Source: Murinocardiopsis flavida
Lineage (GTDB): Bacteria; Actinomycetota; Actinomycetes; Streptosporangiales; Streptosporangiaceae
DNA: 64,000 nt
Reading direction: 5' to 3'
Assembly: GCF_003014485.1 (NCBI RefSeq)
Contig: NZ_PYGA01000021.1
Location: 1-64,000 of the forward strand
How positions within the stretch are numbered: the stretch's first letter is position 1; each line of letters starts with the position of its first letter. Below, piece after piece: positions 41,387 to 50,512 of the stretch. The translations under genes were made by a program, and so were the position numbers. The notes beneath the pieces were generated by a model, which worked only from the letters and a program-made list of their open reading frames with translations, did no database searches and was not told the origin of the DNA.

Positions 41387-42119
41387 GTGGTCACCTCCGG
41401 AGCGTCCCGGTCGGCGGGCGGTGGATTCCGGGCGCGTGGTTCCGGACCGTGCCGCCGTCGTGTTGTGGCTGCCGGGCCGCCCCCGCCGCACTGTCGCAGG
41501 GGCTCGACGCGCACGCGGCCTCGGTGTGCGCGCCCCGGCAGCTTCCAATGTGACCACCGGATACGGCGGAACCGCAATGCGTTTGCCGAAAACGGTCGTG
41601 GCCGGACGCCCCCGGGCCGGTATCCGTAACCTCGTCCGGGCGCGCCCCGGCGCTCTGCCGCAGCGAGGCGCCTGAGACGGTGTGCCCGGTCCGACACCCC
41701 GGGACACGCCGTTCGGCTTGACATCGCCCCCGCACATTGGTGTGCTTCTGTGCATGCATCCGCGCGCACAGCACGCCCGGCCGATCACGGCTCGCACGGC
41801 CACCATGGCCTGCCGCCCCGTGGCCGAGGCCCTGTGTCCGCTGCCTTCATGTTGTCGCTGAACCCCGTGCCCGGCCTTCGCTGAGCGAAGGACCCGCCGG
41901 CGCCTCGCGCGCCAGTGTTCGGCTTCCGCGGTCGGCATCCGCCGACCGCCCGGTCTCCCGCCCCGCGTCCGGCCCGCCCTGTGCGGCCGTGCGAGGGCGA
42001 CCGCACACCGGGGCCCGTCCGCGGCTCCGGGCCCTCTCAGCAGCTTTGTCTCTCCGCAGCTTCGTCACCCCGGCGCCGCGCTCTGCGCGCGGCGGGTGAC
42101 CCGCATGAAGGAATCTCCG
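41387..42119. other. Gene-free region between two divergent genes
   Basis: 733 bases with no supported gene. Open frames cross it but translate to Arg/Pro/Gly-rich sequence. A consensus -35 hexamer TTGACA at 41718-41723 faces the plus-strand gene at 42120, but the bases 17-18 further on do not match a good -10 element. The segment 41725-41765 is rich in alternating GCATG/TGCAT steps. Confidence 0.35.
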
Positions 42120-42722
42120 TTGCCTGACAGCACCCCGGCGTCGACCGTCGCAGCACCGCCGCGCGCACGCACCGCCCATCGTCCGGAGCACGAGGACGCC
42201 GCCCGGGCGCGCCCGCAGGCGGCCGGGACCGCCGGCCCCGCCGTGGACGATCTCGCCGGGATCGGCGACATCGTGCTGGCGGGGGCCGCGAGCGGCTACG
42301 CCCACCTCGCCGCCCGGGACACCGTGACTATCGGGCGCCTCGCGGCGGCGGCGCGCGCCGCCGCCGACGCGCTCGCACGGCCCACCCTGTGGCCGCGGCG
42401 CGCGGACCGGTGGCAGCCCGCGCCCCGGACCGCCCGGCGCGGGGTCTCGGGGCGGATGCGGGTGAGTGTCGTGGCGCTGCGGCCCAACGCGTTCGTCGAA
42501 CTGGCCGCCGACCGCCCGCGCGCCGGCCGCACCGAGGCGAGGTCCGAGGTGCTCGCGCTGGTCAGCGGGCAGGCGCACCTGGTGGTGACCGGGCCCGACG
42601 GCGCGCTGCTGGCGGTCCAGGAGCTCGCCCGAGGCAAGGCCCGGGTGCTCGGCGCCTCGGGCGGCCACCAGCTCATCAACACCGGGACGGCGACCCTGGT
42701 GGCCGTGCGGGTGGGCGCCTGA
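42120..42722 (+). CDS. Cupin-like hypothetical protein
   Basis: A 200-residue protein. The C-terminal ~100 residues (MRVSVVALRPNAFVELAADR..., EVLALVSGQAHLVVTGPDGALL, LGASGGHQLINTGTATLVAVRVGA) have the spacing and strand pattern of a cupin or cysteine dioxygenase-like barrel, but only one His (GGHQ) of the usual metal set is obvious, so it may be non-enzymatic. The N-terminus is disordered. The start is judged to be TTG 42120, with AAGGA seven bases before it; GTG 42096 and ATG 42105 are in frame. Function unknown. Confidence 0.6.
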   Translation: MPDSTPASTVAAPPRARTAHRPEHEDAARARPQAAGTAGPAVDDLAGIGDIVLAGAASGYAHLAARDTVTIGRLAAAARAAADALARPTLWPRRADRWQPAPRTARRGVSGRMRVSVVALRPNAFVELAADRPRAGRTEARSEVLALVSGQAHLVVTGPDGALLAVQELARGKARVLGASGGHQLINTGTATLVAVRVGA

Positions 42723-42741
42723 CCGTGCGGCGGGCGCCCGC

Positions 42742-43143
42742 TCATGCCGCCGGTGCGCCGTCGGTACCCGCGCCGCGCAGGGCGCGGTCGAGCGCCTCGG
42801 CCTCTTTCAGGGTCGCGGCGAGGCGCCGGCCCTCGGTGAGATACACCTCCATGACCTGGTCGAGCGCCGGCGCGGGCAGGTGCGCGCCGAGGTCGACGCG
42901 CGCGGCGCGGTAGCCGGCGCGGGCGCTTTCGAGGCACGCGGTGATGTGCTCGCAGGCGAGCCGGGCGAGGACCACGGGGTAGCGGCGCAGCACGCCGTGC
43001 AGCCGGTAGTCGGGCGGCACCTGGTCGAACAGCCAGACGGCCGCGGTCTGCTCGAAGGTCTCGGCCCCGGGCGGGTGGACGCCCGCGGGCCAGTGGCCCG
43101 GCGGGTAGCCGGAGCGGGCCGCGGGCTGCTGCTGTTCCGCCAT
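42742..43143 (-). CDS. Hypothetical protein, possibly leaderless
   Basis: A 133-residue soluble protein that I do not recognise. A Gln/Pro-rich N-terminus leads into a helical region (ETFEQTAAVWLFDQVPPDYRLHGVLRRYPVVLARLACEHI in part) and a C-terminal helix with TEGRRLAATLKEAEALDRAL. ATG 43143 lacks a ribosome site, but TATACT stands 9-14 bases upstream on the coding strand, as expected for the -10 box of a leaderless transcript, common in actinobacteria. It is convergent with the cupin-like gene. Confidence 0.65.
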   Translation of the reverse strand: MAEQQQPAARSGYPPGHWPAGVHPPGAETFEQTAAVWLFDQVPPDYRLHGVLRRYPVVLARLACEHITACLESARAGYRAARVDLGAHLPAPALDQVMEVYLTEGRRLAATLKEAEALDRALRGAGTDGAPAA

Positions 43144-43247
43144 GCCGCCAGTATACCCCGGAATAGAACACCCGTTCGATGCGGGTGGTCCGGCTGCCTG
43201 CGGCCGCGAACGGGACGGGGCCCGCGCGCGGCCGACTGCGCGGCCGG

Positions 43248-43487
43248 TCAGCCCGACCCGGCGTCCTCCTCGTCGGCCGTGCGGCGCTCCAGTTCGACGC
43301 GGAGTGCGTACTCGGCCGCGTCGACGGCCGCGCGCGCGGTGATCGCGCTGGTGTGCGCCCGTTCCAGGTCTTCGAGGGCGATGCAGTCGAACGCGACGCG
43401 GGAGTCGTGGATCGCCAGTTCCAACTGGCGGCCCGCTTCGTCCAGGCTCCCCTGGACCTCCTGGTTCCCGTGAGTATCCGGGTTCAC
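43248..43487 (-). CDS. Small helical hypothetical protein
   Basis: A 79-residue acidic, helix-rich protein (LDEAGRQLELAIHDSRVAFDCIALEDLERAHTSAI in part, then AAVDAAEYALRVELERR) of unknown function, probably a coiled coil or helical bundle. GTG 43487 is secured by AAAGGA six bases upstream; a longer frame from 43544 is not needed. It follows in the same direction as the 43740-side promoter region. No known family recognised. Confidence 0.65.
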   Translation of the reverse strand: MNPDTHGNQEVQGSLDEAGRQLELAIHDSRVAFDCIALEDLERAHTSAITARAAVDAAEYALRVELERRTADEEDAGSG

Positions 43488-43740
43488 AGTGGTTCCTTTC
43501 CTCCGGCCGGTCGGCGCGCGGATCCGCGGGCCGCCGCCGGACACTCGAAGCGCGGTGGTCCCGCACGCTCCTTCCTTCTACCCGTTCCGCATCTACCCCA
43601 TGGGGGCGAACTATGCACCACCGCACGATCTCCCACCAGTCCGGTAACGATGCGTTCACGTCCACTCCGCCTGCGTGGTATCACCGCTGAACCGTCGGTA
43701 CCCGCCCCTACGATTGCGGTGATCGAGAGGACGGGGACCC

Positions 43741-44601
43741 ATGCGAAACCGCTATCCCGGACCCTGCCGAACCTGCGGCGCCAACGTCGCGGCCGAAGCC
43801 GGCGTCGTCGTCAAGGAGGACGCGCGCTGGCGTACCTACTGCGCCGAGCACGAGCCGCGGCCCACCCCGCCGCCGCGCGGCGACCACTTGGGGTGGCACA
43901 CGCTCGACCTCGCCGGGTACGACTGCGAGACCTCGTCGAACAACCCGCGCGAAGCGTTCCTGGTGTCCGCGGCGCTGGTCGACTCCGCCGGCGCCGCCCG
44001 CACGTGGCTGGTCGACCCCGGCGAGCAGGAGATCCCGGCCGAGGCGATCGCCGTGCACGGCATCACCACCGAGCGCGCCCGCGCCGAGGGCATGCCCGCG
44101 GGCGACGCGCTGACCGAGATCGCCGACACCCTCGCCGCGCTGCTCACCGCGGGCACGGGCCTGACCATCTTCAACGCGCCCTACGACCTCGGCGTCCTCG
44201 ACGCCGAGTTGGCGCGGCGCGGCATGAAGTCGCTCGCCGAGCGCATGGGCGCGCCGCCGGGGCCCATCGTCGACCCCCTGGTCATCGACCGCGGGGTCGA
44301 CCCGTTCCGGCGGGGGCCGCGCAACCTGGGGGCCATGTGCGCGTTCTACGGTGTCGAGCTGCGCGACGCCCACACCGCCACGGCCGACGCCGCGGCGGCG
44401 CTGGCGGTGGCGCGCGAGATCGGCGCCCGGCGTCCCGAGATCGCCGCCCTGACCCTGGCCGATCTCCACGAGCGCCAGATCGCCTGGGCCGACGACTACG
44501 TCCGGAGCCGTCAGGAGTGGCTCACCAGGCGAAACCCCGGCCAGGCCGCCAAGGTCGAAGGAGGCTGGCCGATAGCGGTGTCACCTTCACACTCTGTTTA
44601 A
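43741..44601 (+). CDS. DnaQ-like 3'-5' exonuclease with N-terminal zinc ribbon
   Basis: A 286-residue DEDDh exonuclease. The N-terminus has CRTCG and CAEH, a probable zinc-binding knuckle. The nuclease core shows ExoI as YDCETSSNNP (usual FDTET becomes YDCET, keeping Asp and Glu), ExoII as NAPYDLGVL and ExoIII as HTATADA. It may trim or proofread DNA or degrade RNA; the family is often paired with unrelated genes and is not the main polymerase III epsilon. ATG 43741 is the start. It is alone on its strand, ahead of the transporter. Confidence 0.85.
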   Translation: MRNRYPGPCRTCGANVAAEAGVVVKEDARWRTYCAEHEPRPTPPPRGDHLGWHTLDLAGYDCETSSNNPREAFLVSAALVDSAGAARTWLVDPGEQEIPAEAIAVHGITTERARAEGMPAGDALTEIADTLAALLTAGTGLTIFNAPYDLGVLDAELARRGMKSLAERMGAPPGPIVDPLVIDRGVDPFRRGPRNLGAMCAFYGVELRDAHTATADAAAALAVAREIGARRPEIAALTLADLHERQIAWADDYVRSRQEWLTRRNPGQAAKVEGGWPIAVSPSHSV

Positions 44602-44838
44602 CGTAGAGTGACCGTTTCGTCCGCTATCAGCCGGTACATGCATAACTGAACGTACCGAGTTGGACACGATTCCAGCGGAGGAAGGTTCGTCATACCCGCG
44701 CTCCGGGTACGGAGTGACCTGCGTAGTCGGTGTTCATCCAGCCCCGACCCGACGTCCGCACGGGCACCCCTCTCCATCCCCCGAGAGTTCGGCGTATGCG
44801 AACGTGAGAAAAATTCTGGCCTGAGAGGAGGCGGCGCC

Positions 44839-44865
44839 ATGCGCGCCGAATCACTGTGGCGGTAG
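44839..44865 (+). CDS. Eight-codon leader ORF overlapping the BCCT transporter start
   Basis: GAGGAGG at 44825-44831 is followed seven bases later by ATG and the short frame MRAESLWR with TAG at 44863-44865. It overlaps the transporter GTG (44856) in a different frame. The best ribosome site in the region therefore points at this micro-ORF, which suggests coupled translation or attenuation. A single-base sequencing error that truncates the real N-terminus is the alternative. Confidence 0.45.
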   Translation: MRAESLWR

Positions 44866-46649
44866 ACGATCAGCGTGCCCGGTCCGAGAACGAGGGCGCG
44901 GGCACGAACAACGGCACCGGGTCGACGGTCACGTCGACCACCGGTGAGAATTACACGACCGAAGAGCTCCTTTGGGAGCCGCCGGCGACGTCGCAGGCTG
45001 ACAGCCGCCCGGTCACCGACTGGGTGGTCTTCATCATCGCCGGGGTGCTCGCCCTCGGCTTCGTGGCGTGGGGCGCCTTCTCGCCCGACACCCTCGCCGC
45101 GACCTCGCAGAGCATGCTCAACGGGCTGATGAAGTTCGGCGGCTGGGGCTTCGTCCTTTCCGCCTCTGCGTTCGTCGTCATCTCGCTGTGGCTCGCCTTC
45201 AGCAAGTACGGCAACATCACCCTGGGCCGCGACGACGAAGGGCCCGAGTACAACACCATCTCCTGGATCTCGATGCTCTTCGCCACCGGCATGGGCATCG
45301 GCATGATGTTCTTCGGTGTCGCCGAGCCCCTCGGCCACTTCACGACCCCGCCCCCCGGCACCGGCGGTGCCGAAGCCGCCACCGCGATGGCGACCACCCT
45401 GTTCCACTGGACCCTCCACCCGTGGGCCATCTACGCGGTCGTCGGCCTCGCCATCGCCTACGGCACCTACCGGCGCGGCCGCCGCCAGCTCATCAGCGCG
45501 GCGTTCATCCCGATCATCGGCGAGAAGGCGGCCAACGGCCCGCTCGGCAAGCTGATCGACATCCTCGCCATCTTCGCCACCCTGTTCGGTTCGGCCTGTT
45601 CGCTGGGCCTCGGCGCGTTGCAGATCGCCGGCGGCTTCCAGCAGCTCGGCTGGGTCAGCACGCTGGGGATCAGCCTGCTGGTCGGCATCATCGCCGCACT
45701 GATGGTCGCGTTCGTGGCGTCCGCGGTGTCGGGTATCGACAAGGGCATCCAGTGGCTGTCCAACATCAACATGGGCATGGCGGCGCTGCTGCTGCTCTTC
45801 CTGCTGATCGTCGGGCCCACCGTCTACATCCTCGACATGATCCCCACCGCCCTGGGCAACTACTTCCAGGACTTCTTCTCCATGGCGGCCCGCACCGAGG
45901 CCAGCGGCGGCGAGGGCATCAGCGGCTTCCTCACCTCCTGGACCGTCTTCTACTGGGCGTGGTGGATCTCCTGGACGCCCTTCGTGGGCATGTTCATCGG
46001 CAAGATCAGCCGCGGCCGCACCATCCGCCAGTTCGTCGCCGGGGTCATCCTGGTGCCCTCGGTGGTCAGCCTGGTCTGGTTCGCCATCCTCGGCGGCACG
46101 GCCATCGACCTCCAGACCAAGGGCGTCGACATCTACGGCGACGGCAGCAGCCAGGAGGGCATGCTCTACGGACTGCTGGCGAACTTCCCCATGGCGGGCT
46201 TCGTCAGCGCCGTCGTGGCGGTGCTCGTGGCGATCTTCTTCGTCACCGGCGCCGACTCCGCGTCGATCGTCATGGGCACCCTGTCGCAGCGGGGCGCCAA
46301 CGAGCCCAACAAGTTCATCACCATCTTCTGGGGCGTCGTCATGGCTGCGGTCGCCGCCATCATGATGGTCGCCGGCCAGCAGGACGCGCTCGACGGGCTG
46401 CAACGATTGACCATCCTGGTCGCCGCGCCGTGGACACTCGTCATGCTGGTCCTGTGTGCGGCGCTCATCAAGGACCTCCGCCGCGACCCGCTGATCATCC
46501 GCGGCTACAAGGCCAACGAGGTCGTCACGGCGGCCGTGGTGAGCGGTGCGCAGGAGTACGACGGCGACTTCCAGATCGTCACCGGCCCCTCCGAAGAGGA
46601 CAACGGCAACGGCTCACCCGGGGCGTCCGACACGCCGCCGAAACCCTAG
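44856..46649 (+). CDS. BCCT-family betaine/carnitine/choline transporter
   Basis: A 597-residue, 12-helix transporter for quaternary ammonium osmolytes. Helix-4 motif ATGMGIGMMFFGVAEPLGHF, the Trp-rich TFYWAWWISWTPFVGMFIGK-type segment (here VFYWAWWISWTPFVGMF) and the BCCT signature GKISRGRTIRQFVAG are clear; FFVTGADSASIVMGTLSQ is also typical. The ~55-residue N-terminus and ~50-residue C-terminus are hydrophilic, where osmosensing regions sit in BetP. GTG 44856 lies inside the leader ORF. Import of glycine betaine for osmoprotection is likely; the substrate is not certain. Followed by a strong terminator. Confidence 0.92.
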   Translation: MAVDDQRARSENEGAGTNNGTGSTVTSTTGENYTTEELLWEPPATSQADSRPVTDWVVFIIAGVLALGFVAWGAFSPDTLAATSQSMLNGLMKFGGWGFVLSASAFVVISLWLAFSKYGNITLGRDDEGPEYNTISWISMLFATGMGIGMMFFGVAEPLGHFTTPPPGTGGAEAATAMATTLFHWTLHPWAIYAVVGLAIAYGTYRRGRRQLISAAFIPIIGEKAANGPLGKLIDILAIFATLFGSACSLGLGALQIAGGFQQLGWVSTLGISLLVGIIAALMVAFVASAVSGIDKGIQWLSNINMGMAALLLLFLLIVGPTVYILDMIPTALGNYFQDFFSMAARTEASGGEGISGFLTSWTVFYWAWWISWTPFVGMFIGKISRGRTIRQFVAGVILVPSVVSLVWFAILGGTAIDLQTKGVDIYGDGSSQEGMLYGLLANFPMAGFVSAVVAVLVAIFFVTGADSASIVMGTLSQRGANEPNKFITIFWGVVMAAVAAIMMVAGQQDALDGLQRLTILVAAPWTLVMLVLCAALIKDLRRDPLIIRGYKANEVVTAAVVSGAQEYDGDFQIVTGPSEEDNGNGSPGASDTPPKP

Positions 46650-46690
46650 GAACACCGTCCCACCGGTCCGGCCGGTGGCGGTACACGACG

Positions 46691-46724
46691 AAGGGGGTCC
46701 CCCGCCTCGGCGGAGGACCCCCTT
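46691..46724 (+). terminator. Strong hairpin terminator of the BCCT gene
   Basis: AAGGGGGTCC pairs with GGACCCCCTT, and an inner CCGCC/GGCGG pairing closes a short loop. It lies about 40 bases after the transporter stop. Confidence 0.85.
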
Positions 46725-46834
46725 CCGTGTGTCGCGGACCGGATCCGCTTAGCAGACCGCGACCGGGGTAGTCGGCTCCGCGGAGGCGGGCGGCGGGTCG
46801 GCGCCGACGCCTCCGCCTATGACGAGGGGACCGC

Positions 46835-46984
46835 ATGCTTCAGCTCATCCTGATCCTGCTCGCCGTCTGGCTCGTGCTCACGATCCTCGGATTCGTGATC
46901 AAGGGCCTGTTCTGGCTGGCGATCGTCGGACTCATCCTGTTCGCCGCGACCGCGGTGTGGGGCTGGTTCCAGCGGCAGCGCTGA
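46835..46984 (+). CDS. 49-residue hydrophobic membrane protein
   Basis: A very short gene with a good ribosome site (GAGGGGA, about five bases before ATG 46835). The product begins MLQLILILLAVWLVLTILGF, then VIKGLFWLAIVGLILF and AATAVWGWFQRQR: two membrane helices with a basic end. Similar small hydrophobic proteins are common in streptomycetes without a known function. It sits between the BCCT terminator and the convergent kinase gene. Confidence 0.75.
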   Translation: MLQLILILLAVWLVLTILGFVIKGLFWLAIVGLILFAATAVWGWFQRQR

Positions 46985-47033
46985 CCCCCGCCCCCACCGG
47001 CCGTCCCCGCCGCAGCGGCGGGGGCGGCGCCGC

Positions 47034-48236
47034 TCAGTGCCGGAGCCCGATGGTGGCGCTCGCGCGCCGCTGATCGGTGGGCAGCCAGGAGATCGGCAGC
47101 AGCTCGGAGAGGAACGCGTAGTCGGACGCGAGCTGCCGCCCGTGGTCGCTGGTGTCGCCGTGGACCTGCACCCACCAGACCGCGATGTCGGCCCACCCCG
47201 GGGCCGACAGCGACCCCCCGGTGTGCTGCACCGACAGCGAGGCGCACAGGTTCGCGAACCGCAGCCGCCGCTCCAGGCTCCACCCGGCGAGCGTCGCGAC
47301 GATGAACGACGCGCCGAACACGTCGCCGGCCCCCGTGGTGTCGACCGCGTCCAGGACGAGCCCTTCGACCTGGGCGGTCTCACCCGTGGTCTGGTCGACC
47401 GCCAAGGCGCCGCGCGGGCCGTCGGTGACCACCGCCACCGGGACGTGCTCCGAGAGCGCCGAGAGCGCCGAAGCGGGGCTGCCCGTGCGCGTGTACGACA
47501 TCGCCTCGATGGCGTTGGGGACGAACGCGTGGCAGTGCCGCAACTGCTCCAACACCGCTGTGGACCACTCCTGGGAGACGTCCCAGCCGACGTCGGCGAA
47601 GATCTTCGCGCCACCCTTGACCTGGTCCAGCGCCCACGCCGGCAGCTCCTCGTCGGGGCTCAGGCTCACGAACGCCGCCCGCGCCTGCGGCAGCTCGCGC
47701 GCCAGCTCGCTCAGCGGGACCGGGGACGGGTGCTCGTGGGTGACCATGCTGCGGTCGCCGCGGTAGGCGAGCGACATCGTGAACGGCGAGTGCCAGTCGG
47801 GGATGCGGCGCGACGCCGACAGGTCGACCATCTCCTGGTCGCCCAGCGTCTCCCAGGAGAAGTCGCCGTAGACGTCCTCGCCGAACGCCGCGGCCACCGC
47901 CGTGCGCAGCCCCAGCCGCGACGCGGCGACCGCGAGGTTCGCGATGCCGCCGGGGCAGGAGCCCATGCCGTCGGCGTCGACCTCGGTGCCGCTCGACGGG
48001 GGCGCCGCCAGCCCGGTCAGCACGATGTCGAAGAAGACCGTGCCGCTGAGCGCGAGGTCGACGGCCGGGCTGTCGGGTTCGCGCGCGCCCGCGAGCACGT
48101 CCTGGGGTTCGCCGACCAGGGGGGTCGATTCGAGTTTGTCGTACTCGCTTTCGGGGCCGCTCGCCCCGTCTTTGTCACGGGCGGCGGCGGATCGCCTCGC
48201 GGCCTCATTGCCGCCCGGTCGTCCCTTCGTCGCCAT
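47034..48236 (-). CDS. PfkB-family carbohydrate or nucleoside kinase
   Basis: A 400-residue ribokinase-like sugar/nucleoside kinase. After a ~55-residue hydrophilic lead come DLALSGTVFFDIVLTGL, the substrate-binding diglycine in GSCPGGIANLAVAASRLGL, and the anion hole/catalytic Asp signature VDTTGAGDVFGASFI near residue 300. The substrate cannot be told. ATG 48236 has GGGAGG upstream. It is divergent from the family-4 glycosidase, so a shared sugar-utilisation role is possible. Confidence 0.85.
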   Translation of the reverse strand: MATKGRPGGNEAARRSAAARDKDGASGPESEYDKLESTPLVGEPQDVLAGAREPDSPAVDLALSGTVFFDIVLTGLAAPPSSGTEVDADGMGSCPGGIANLAVAASRLGLRTAVAAAFGEDVYGDFSWETLGDQEMVDLSASRRIPDWHSPFTMSLAYRGDRSMVTHEHPSPVPLSELARELPQARAAFVSLSPDEELPAWALDQVKGGAKIFADVGWDVSQEWSTAVLEQLRHCHAFVPNAIEAMSYTRTGSPASALSALSEHVPVAVVTDGPRGALAVDQTTGETAQVEGLVLDAVDTTGAGDVFGASFIVATLAGWSLERRLRFANLCASLSVQHTGGSLSAPGWADIAVWWVQVHGDTSDHGRQLASDYAFLSELLPISWLPTDQRRASATIGLRH

Positions 48237-48539
48237 AGCGCCTCCCAGCAGTCGTCGCGGATCAGGTGATTAGAAATGCAGCCTAGCCGCGCGAGCGGTG
48301 CCCGTCTCTCCGCTTGCTCCATCGTGTTCCCCGTAGTCACACCGTGTGTCCGGCCCGCTCCGGGCGCCGCCCGGCCGCGGCGCGGTACGGGCACCCCGGG
48401 GTCCGCCCCGGTGCGGTGCCGACCGCTACGGTGAGGACGCGCGCGGCGGTGCCGCGCGCGGCACCGGCGGCTGGGCCCGCCGCCGATGGCGGGCACCAAC
48501 GCGGGCACGGACGCAGGCGCGGACAAGGGGGCGGCGGAG

Positions 48540-49922
48540 ATGCGGTTGGCGATCCTCGGCGGGGGCGGATTCCGGGTGCCGCTGGTACACCGCGCGCTCC
48601 TCGCCGACTCGGCGCGCGCGGACGCGGTGGTGGACGAGGTCGTCCTGTTCGACACCGACCCGCGGCGGCTGCGCGCCATCGGCGCCGTACTCGACCGGCA
48701 GCGCGACGCCCACCGCGAAGCGCACGGCGAACCGAAGCTCACCGTGCGCGCCGAAACCGACCTCGAAGCCGCGGTGCGCGGCTGCGACCTGGTTTTCTCC
48801 GCCATCCGGGTGGGCGGCGCCGCGGGGCGTGTGCTCGACGAGCGCGTCGCCCTCGACGCCGGCGTGCTGGGGCAGGAGACCGTGGGCGCCGGCGGGATCA
48901 GCTACGGCCTGCGCACACTGCCCGTCGCGAGGACGATCGCGCGCGCCATCGCCGAGCACGCCCCCGAGGCGTGGGTCGTGAACTTCACCAACCCCGCCGG
49001 GCTGGTGACCGAGGCGATGTCGGCGGTGCTGGGCGACCGCGTCGTCGGGATCTGCGACTCCCCTGTGGGGCTGGGCCGGCGCGCGGCGCGCGCCCTGGGC
49101 CTCGACCCCGCGCGGACGCGCTTCGACTACGCGGGGCTGAACCACCTCGGCTGGCTGCGCGGGCTCCGCGTCGGCAGCCGCGACGTGCTGCCCGACCTGC
49201 TCGCCGACGAGGCGGCGCTCGGCTCCTTCGAGGAGGGCCAGTTGTTCGGCGCCGAGTGGCTCCGGGCGATCGGCGCGCTGCCGAACGAGTACCTGCACTA
49301 CTACTACATGGCGCGGGAGGCGCACGCGGCGATCGCCGCGACCGTCGGCGGCGGCGGGGCGACCCGGGGCGAGCAGATCGTCGCCCAGCAGGACACCTTC
49401 TACGACGAGGCCGCCGCCACCCCCGGCGACGCGTTCACCCTGTGGGACCGCACCCGGCTGGAGCGCGAATCGTCCTACATGGCCGACAACCGCCGCGCGG
49501 CGGGCGGGATCGAGCGCGAGGCCGCCGACCTCGACGGCGGCGGCTACGAGGAGGTGGCGCTGGCGGTGATGCGCGCGATCACCCGCGACGAGCCCGGGCG
49601 GCTCATCGTCAACGTGCGCAACCGGGGCGCGCTGCCCGGCCTGGACGACGACGCCGTGGTCGAGGTCCCCTGCCTGGTCGACGCGGACGGCGCCCGCCCG
49701 CTGGCGGTCGCCCCGCTGGCGGGGCACCAGCTGTCGCTGGTCCACGCGGTCAAGTCGGTGGAGCGCGACGTCATCAAGGCGGTGCACTCGGGTTCGCGCA
49801 CGCTGGCGCTGCGGGCGTTCGCCAACCACCCCCTGGTCGACTCCGTGACGACGGCCCGCACCCTCCTGGACGGCTACCTCGCCGCATTCCCCGACCTCCG
49901 CACCACCCTCCCCCACCCCTGA
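48540..49922 (+). CDS. Glycoside hydrolase family 4 (6-phospho-beta-glucosidase type)
   Basis: A 460-residue NAD- and Mn-dependent glycosidase. N-terminal Rossmann motif MRLAILGGGGFRVPLV (GGGGF), DLVFSAIRVGGAAGR, the NFTNPAGLVTEAM active-site segment, GICDSPVGLGR with the metal-binding Cys, and GLNHLGWLRGL with metal His are all present. Redox-assisted elimination cleaves phosphorylated or free beta-glucosides. ATG 48540 (AAGGGGG upstream) is preferred to an upstream ATG at 48486. The 303 bases between it and the kinase hold both promoters. Confidence 0.92.
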   Translation: MRLAILGGGGFRVPLVHRALLADSARADAVVDEVVLFDTDPRRLRAIGAVLDRQRDAHREAHGEPKLTVRAETDLEAAVRGCDLVFSAIRVGGAAGRVLDERVALDAGVLGQETVGAGGISYGLRTLPVARTIARAIAEHAPEAWVVNFTNPAGLVTEAMSAVLGDRVVGICDSPVGLGRRAARALGLDPARTRFDYAGLNHLGWLRGLRVGSRDVLPDLLADEAALGSFEEGQLFGAEWLRAIGALPNEYLHYYYMAREAHAAIAATVGGGGATRGEQIVAQQDTFYDEAAATPGDAFTLWDRTRLERESSYMADNRRAAGGIEREAADLDGGGYEEVALAVMRAITRDEPGRLIVNVRNRGALPGLDDDAVVEVPCLVDADGARPLAVAPLAGHQLSLVHAVKSVERDVIKAVHSGSRTLALRAFANHPLVDSVTTARTLLDGYLAAFPDLRTTLPHP

Positions 49923-49937
49923 TCCCCGCGCGCCGCC

Positions 49938-50030
49938 GGCGGCCGGAGCCACCGGGCGGCCGCCGCTGTTGCGGGGAGCCGGTGGGCGGCCGGAGACATC
50001 GGGCGGCCGCCGCGCTCGCGAGGAGTCGGT
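49938..50030. repeat. Two-copy 47-bp tandem repeat after the GH4 gene
   Basis: GGCGGCCGGAG...CGGGCGGCCGCCGC... appears at 49938 and 49985 with ~80 percent identity. It lies between the glycosidase stop and the next gene. Each copy can also fold on itself. Confidence 0.6.
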
Positions 50031-50097
50031 TTCGGGGCGGGGCCGGTGGCTGATTGGATACGCGGTGCGATGGACGCGGAGTGGAACGGGCACCGGC

Positions 50098-50448
50098 ATG
50101 AGTGAGGAACCGCGCGGGGACGCTCAGGGCCCCGGCCGGCAGGGCAACCTGCGCGAAGGGCTGACGTACCTCAGCGGCCTGGTCGCCGCCGCCGCGCTGC
50201 TCGCGGCGGCGGTGCTGCTGCTCGGCCCGGTCTTCGCCTGGGGTGGCGGCGATGAAGACCCCCGCGACCCGGGCCGCACCTGTTCGGACGGCATGTACGA
50301 GGCACTGAGCACGCCGAGCTGGCCCGAGTACGGCGGGGCGACGTGCAGCGGCGACGCCCTCGTGCAGATGCGCTACGCGGTGCTGTGCGGCCTGATCTCG
50401 GTCCCGGCGAGCGCGGCATGGGTCCGCCTGAGCCTGCACCGCACCTGA
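50098..50448 (+). CDS. Small two-helix membrane protein
   Basis: A 116-residue protein with two membrane helices (LSGLVAAAALLAAAVLLLGPVF and YAVLCGLISVPASAAWVRLSL) around a ~45-residue extracellular loop with two Cys (RTCSDG, ATCSGD) that may be disulfide-bonded. Function unknown. ATG 50098 has only a modest ribosome site (GGAACGGG). Confidence 0.65.
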   Translation: MSEEPRGDAQGPGRQGNLREGLTYLSGLVAAAALLAAAVLLLGPVFAWGGGDEDPRDPGRTCSDGMYEALSTPSWPEYGGATCSGDALVQMRYAVLCGLISVPASAAWVRLSLHRT

Positions 50449-50512
50449 ACACCCGAGCGGGGCCCCGCTGTCCCGCAGACCAGGGCCCCGCTACCCGCTA
50501 TACGACGGGAGG

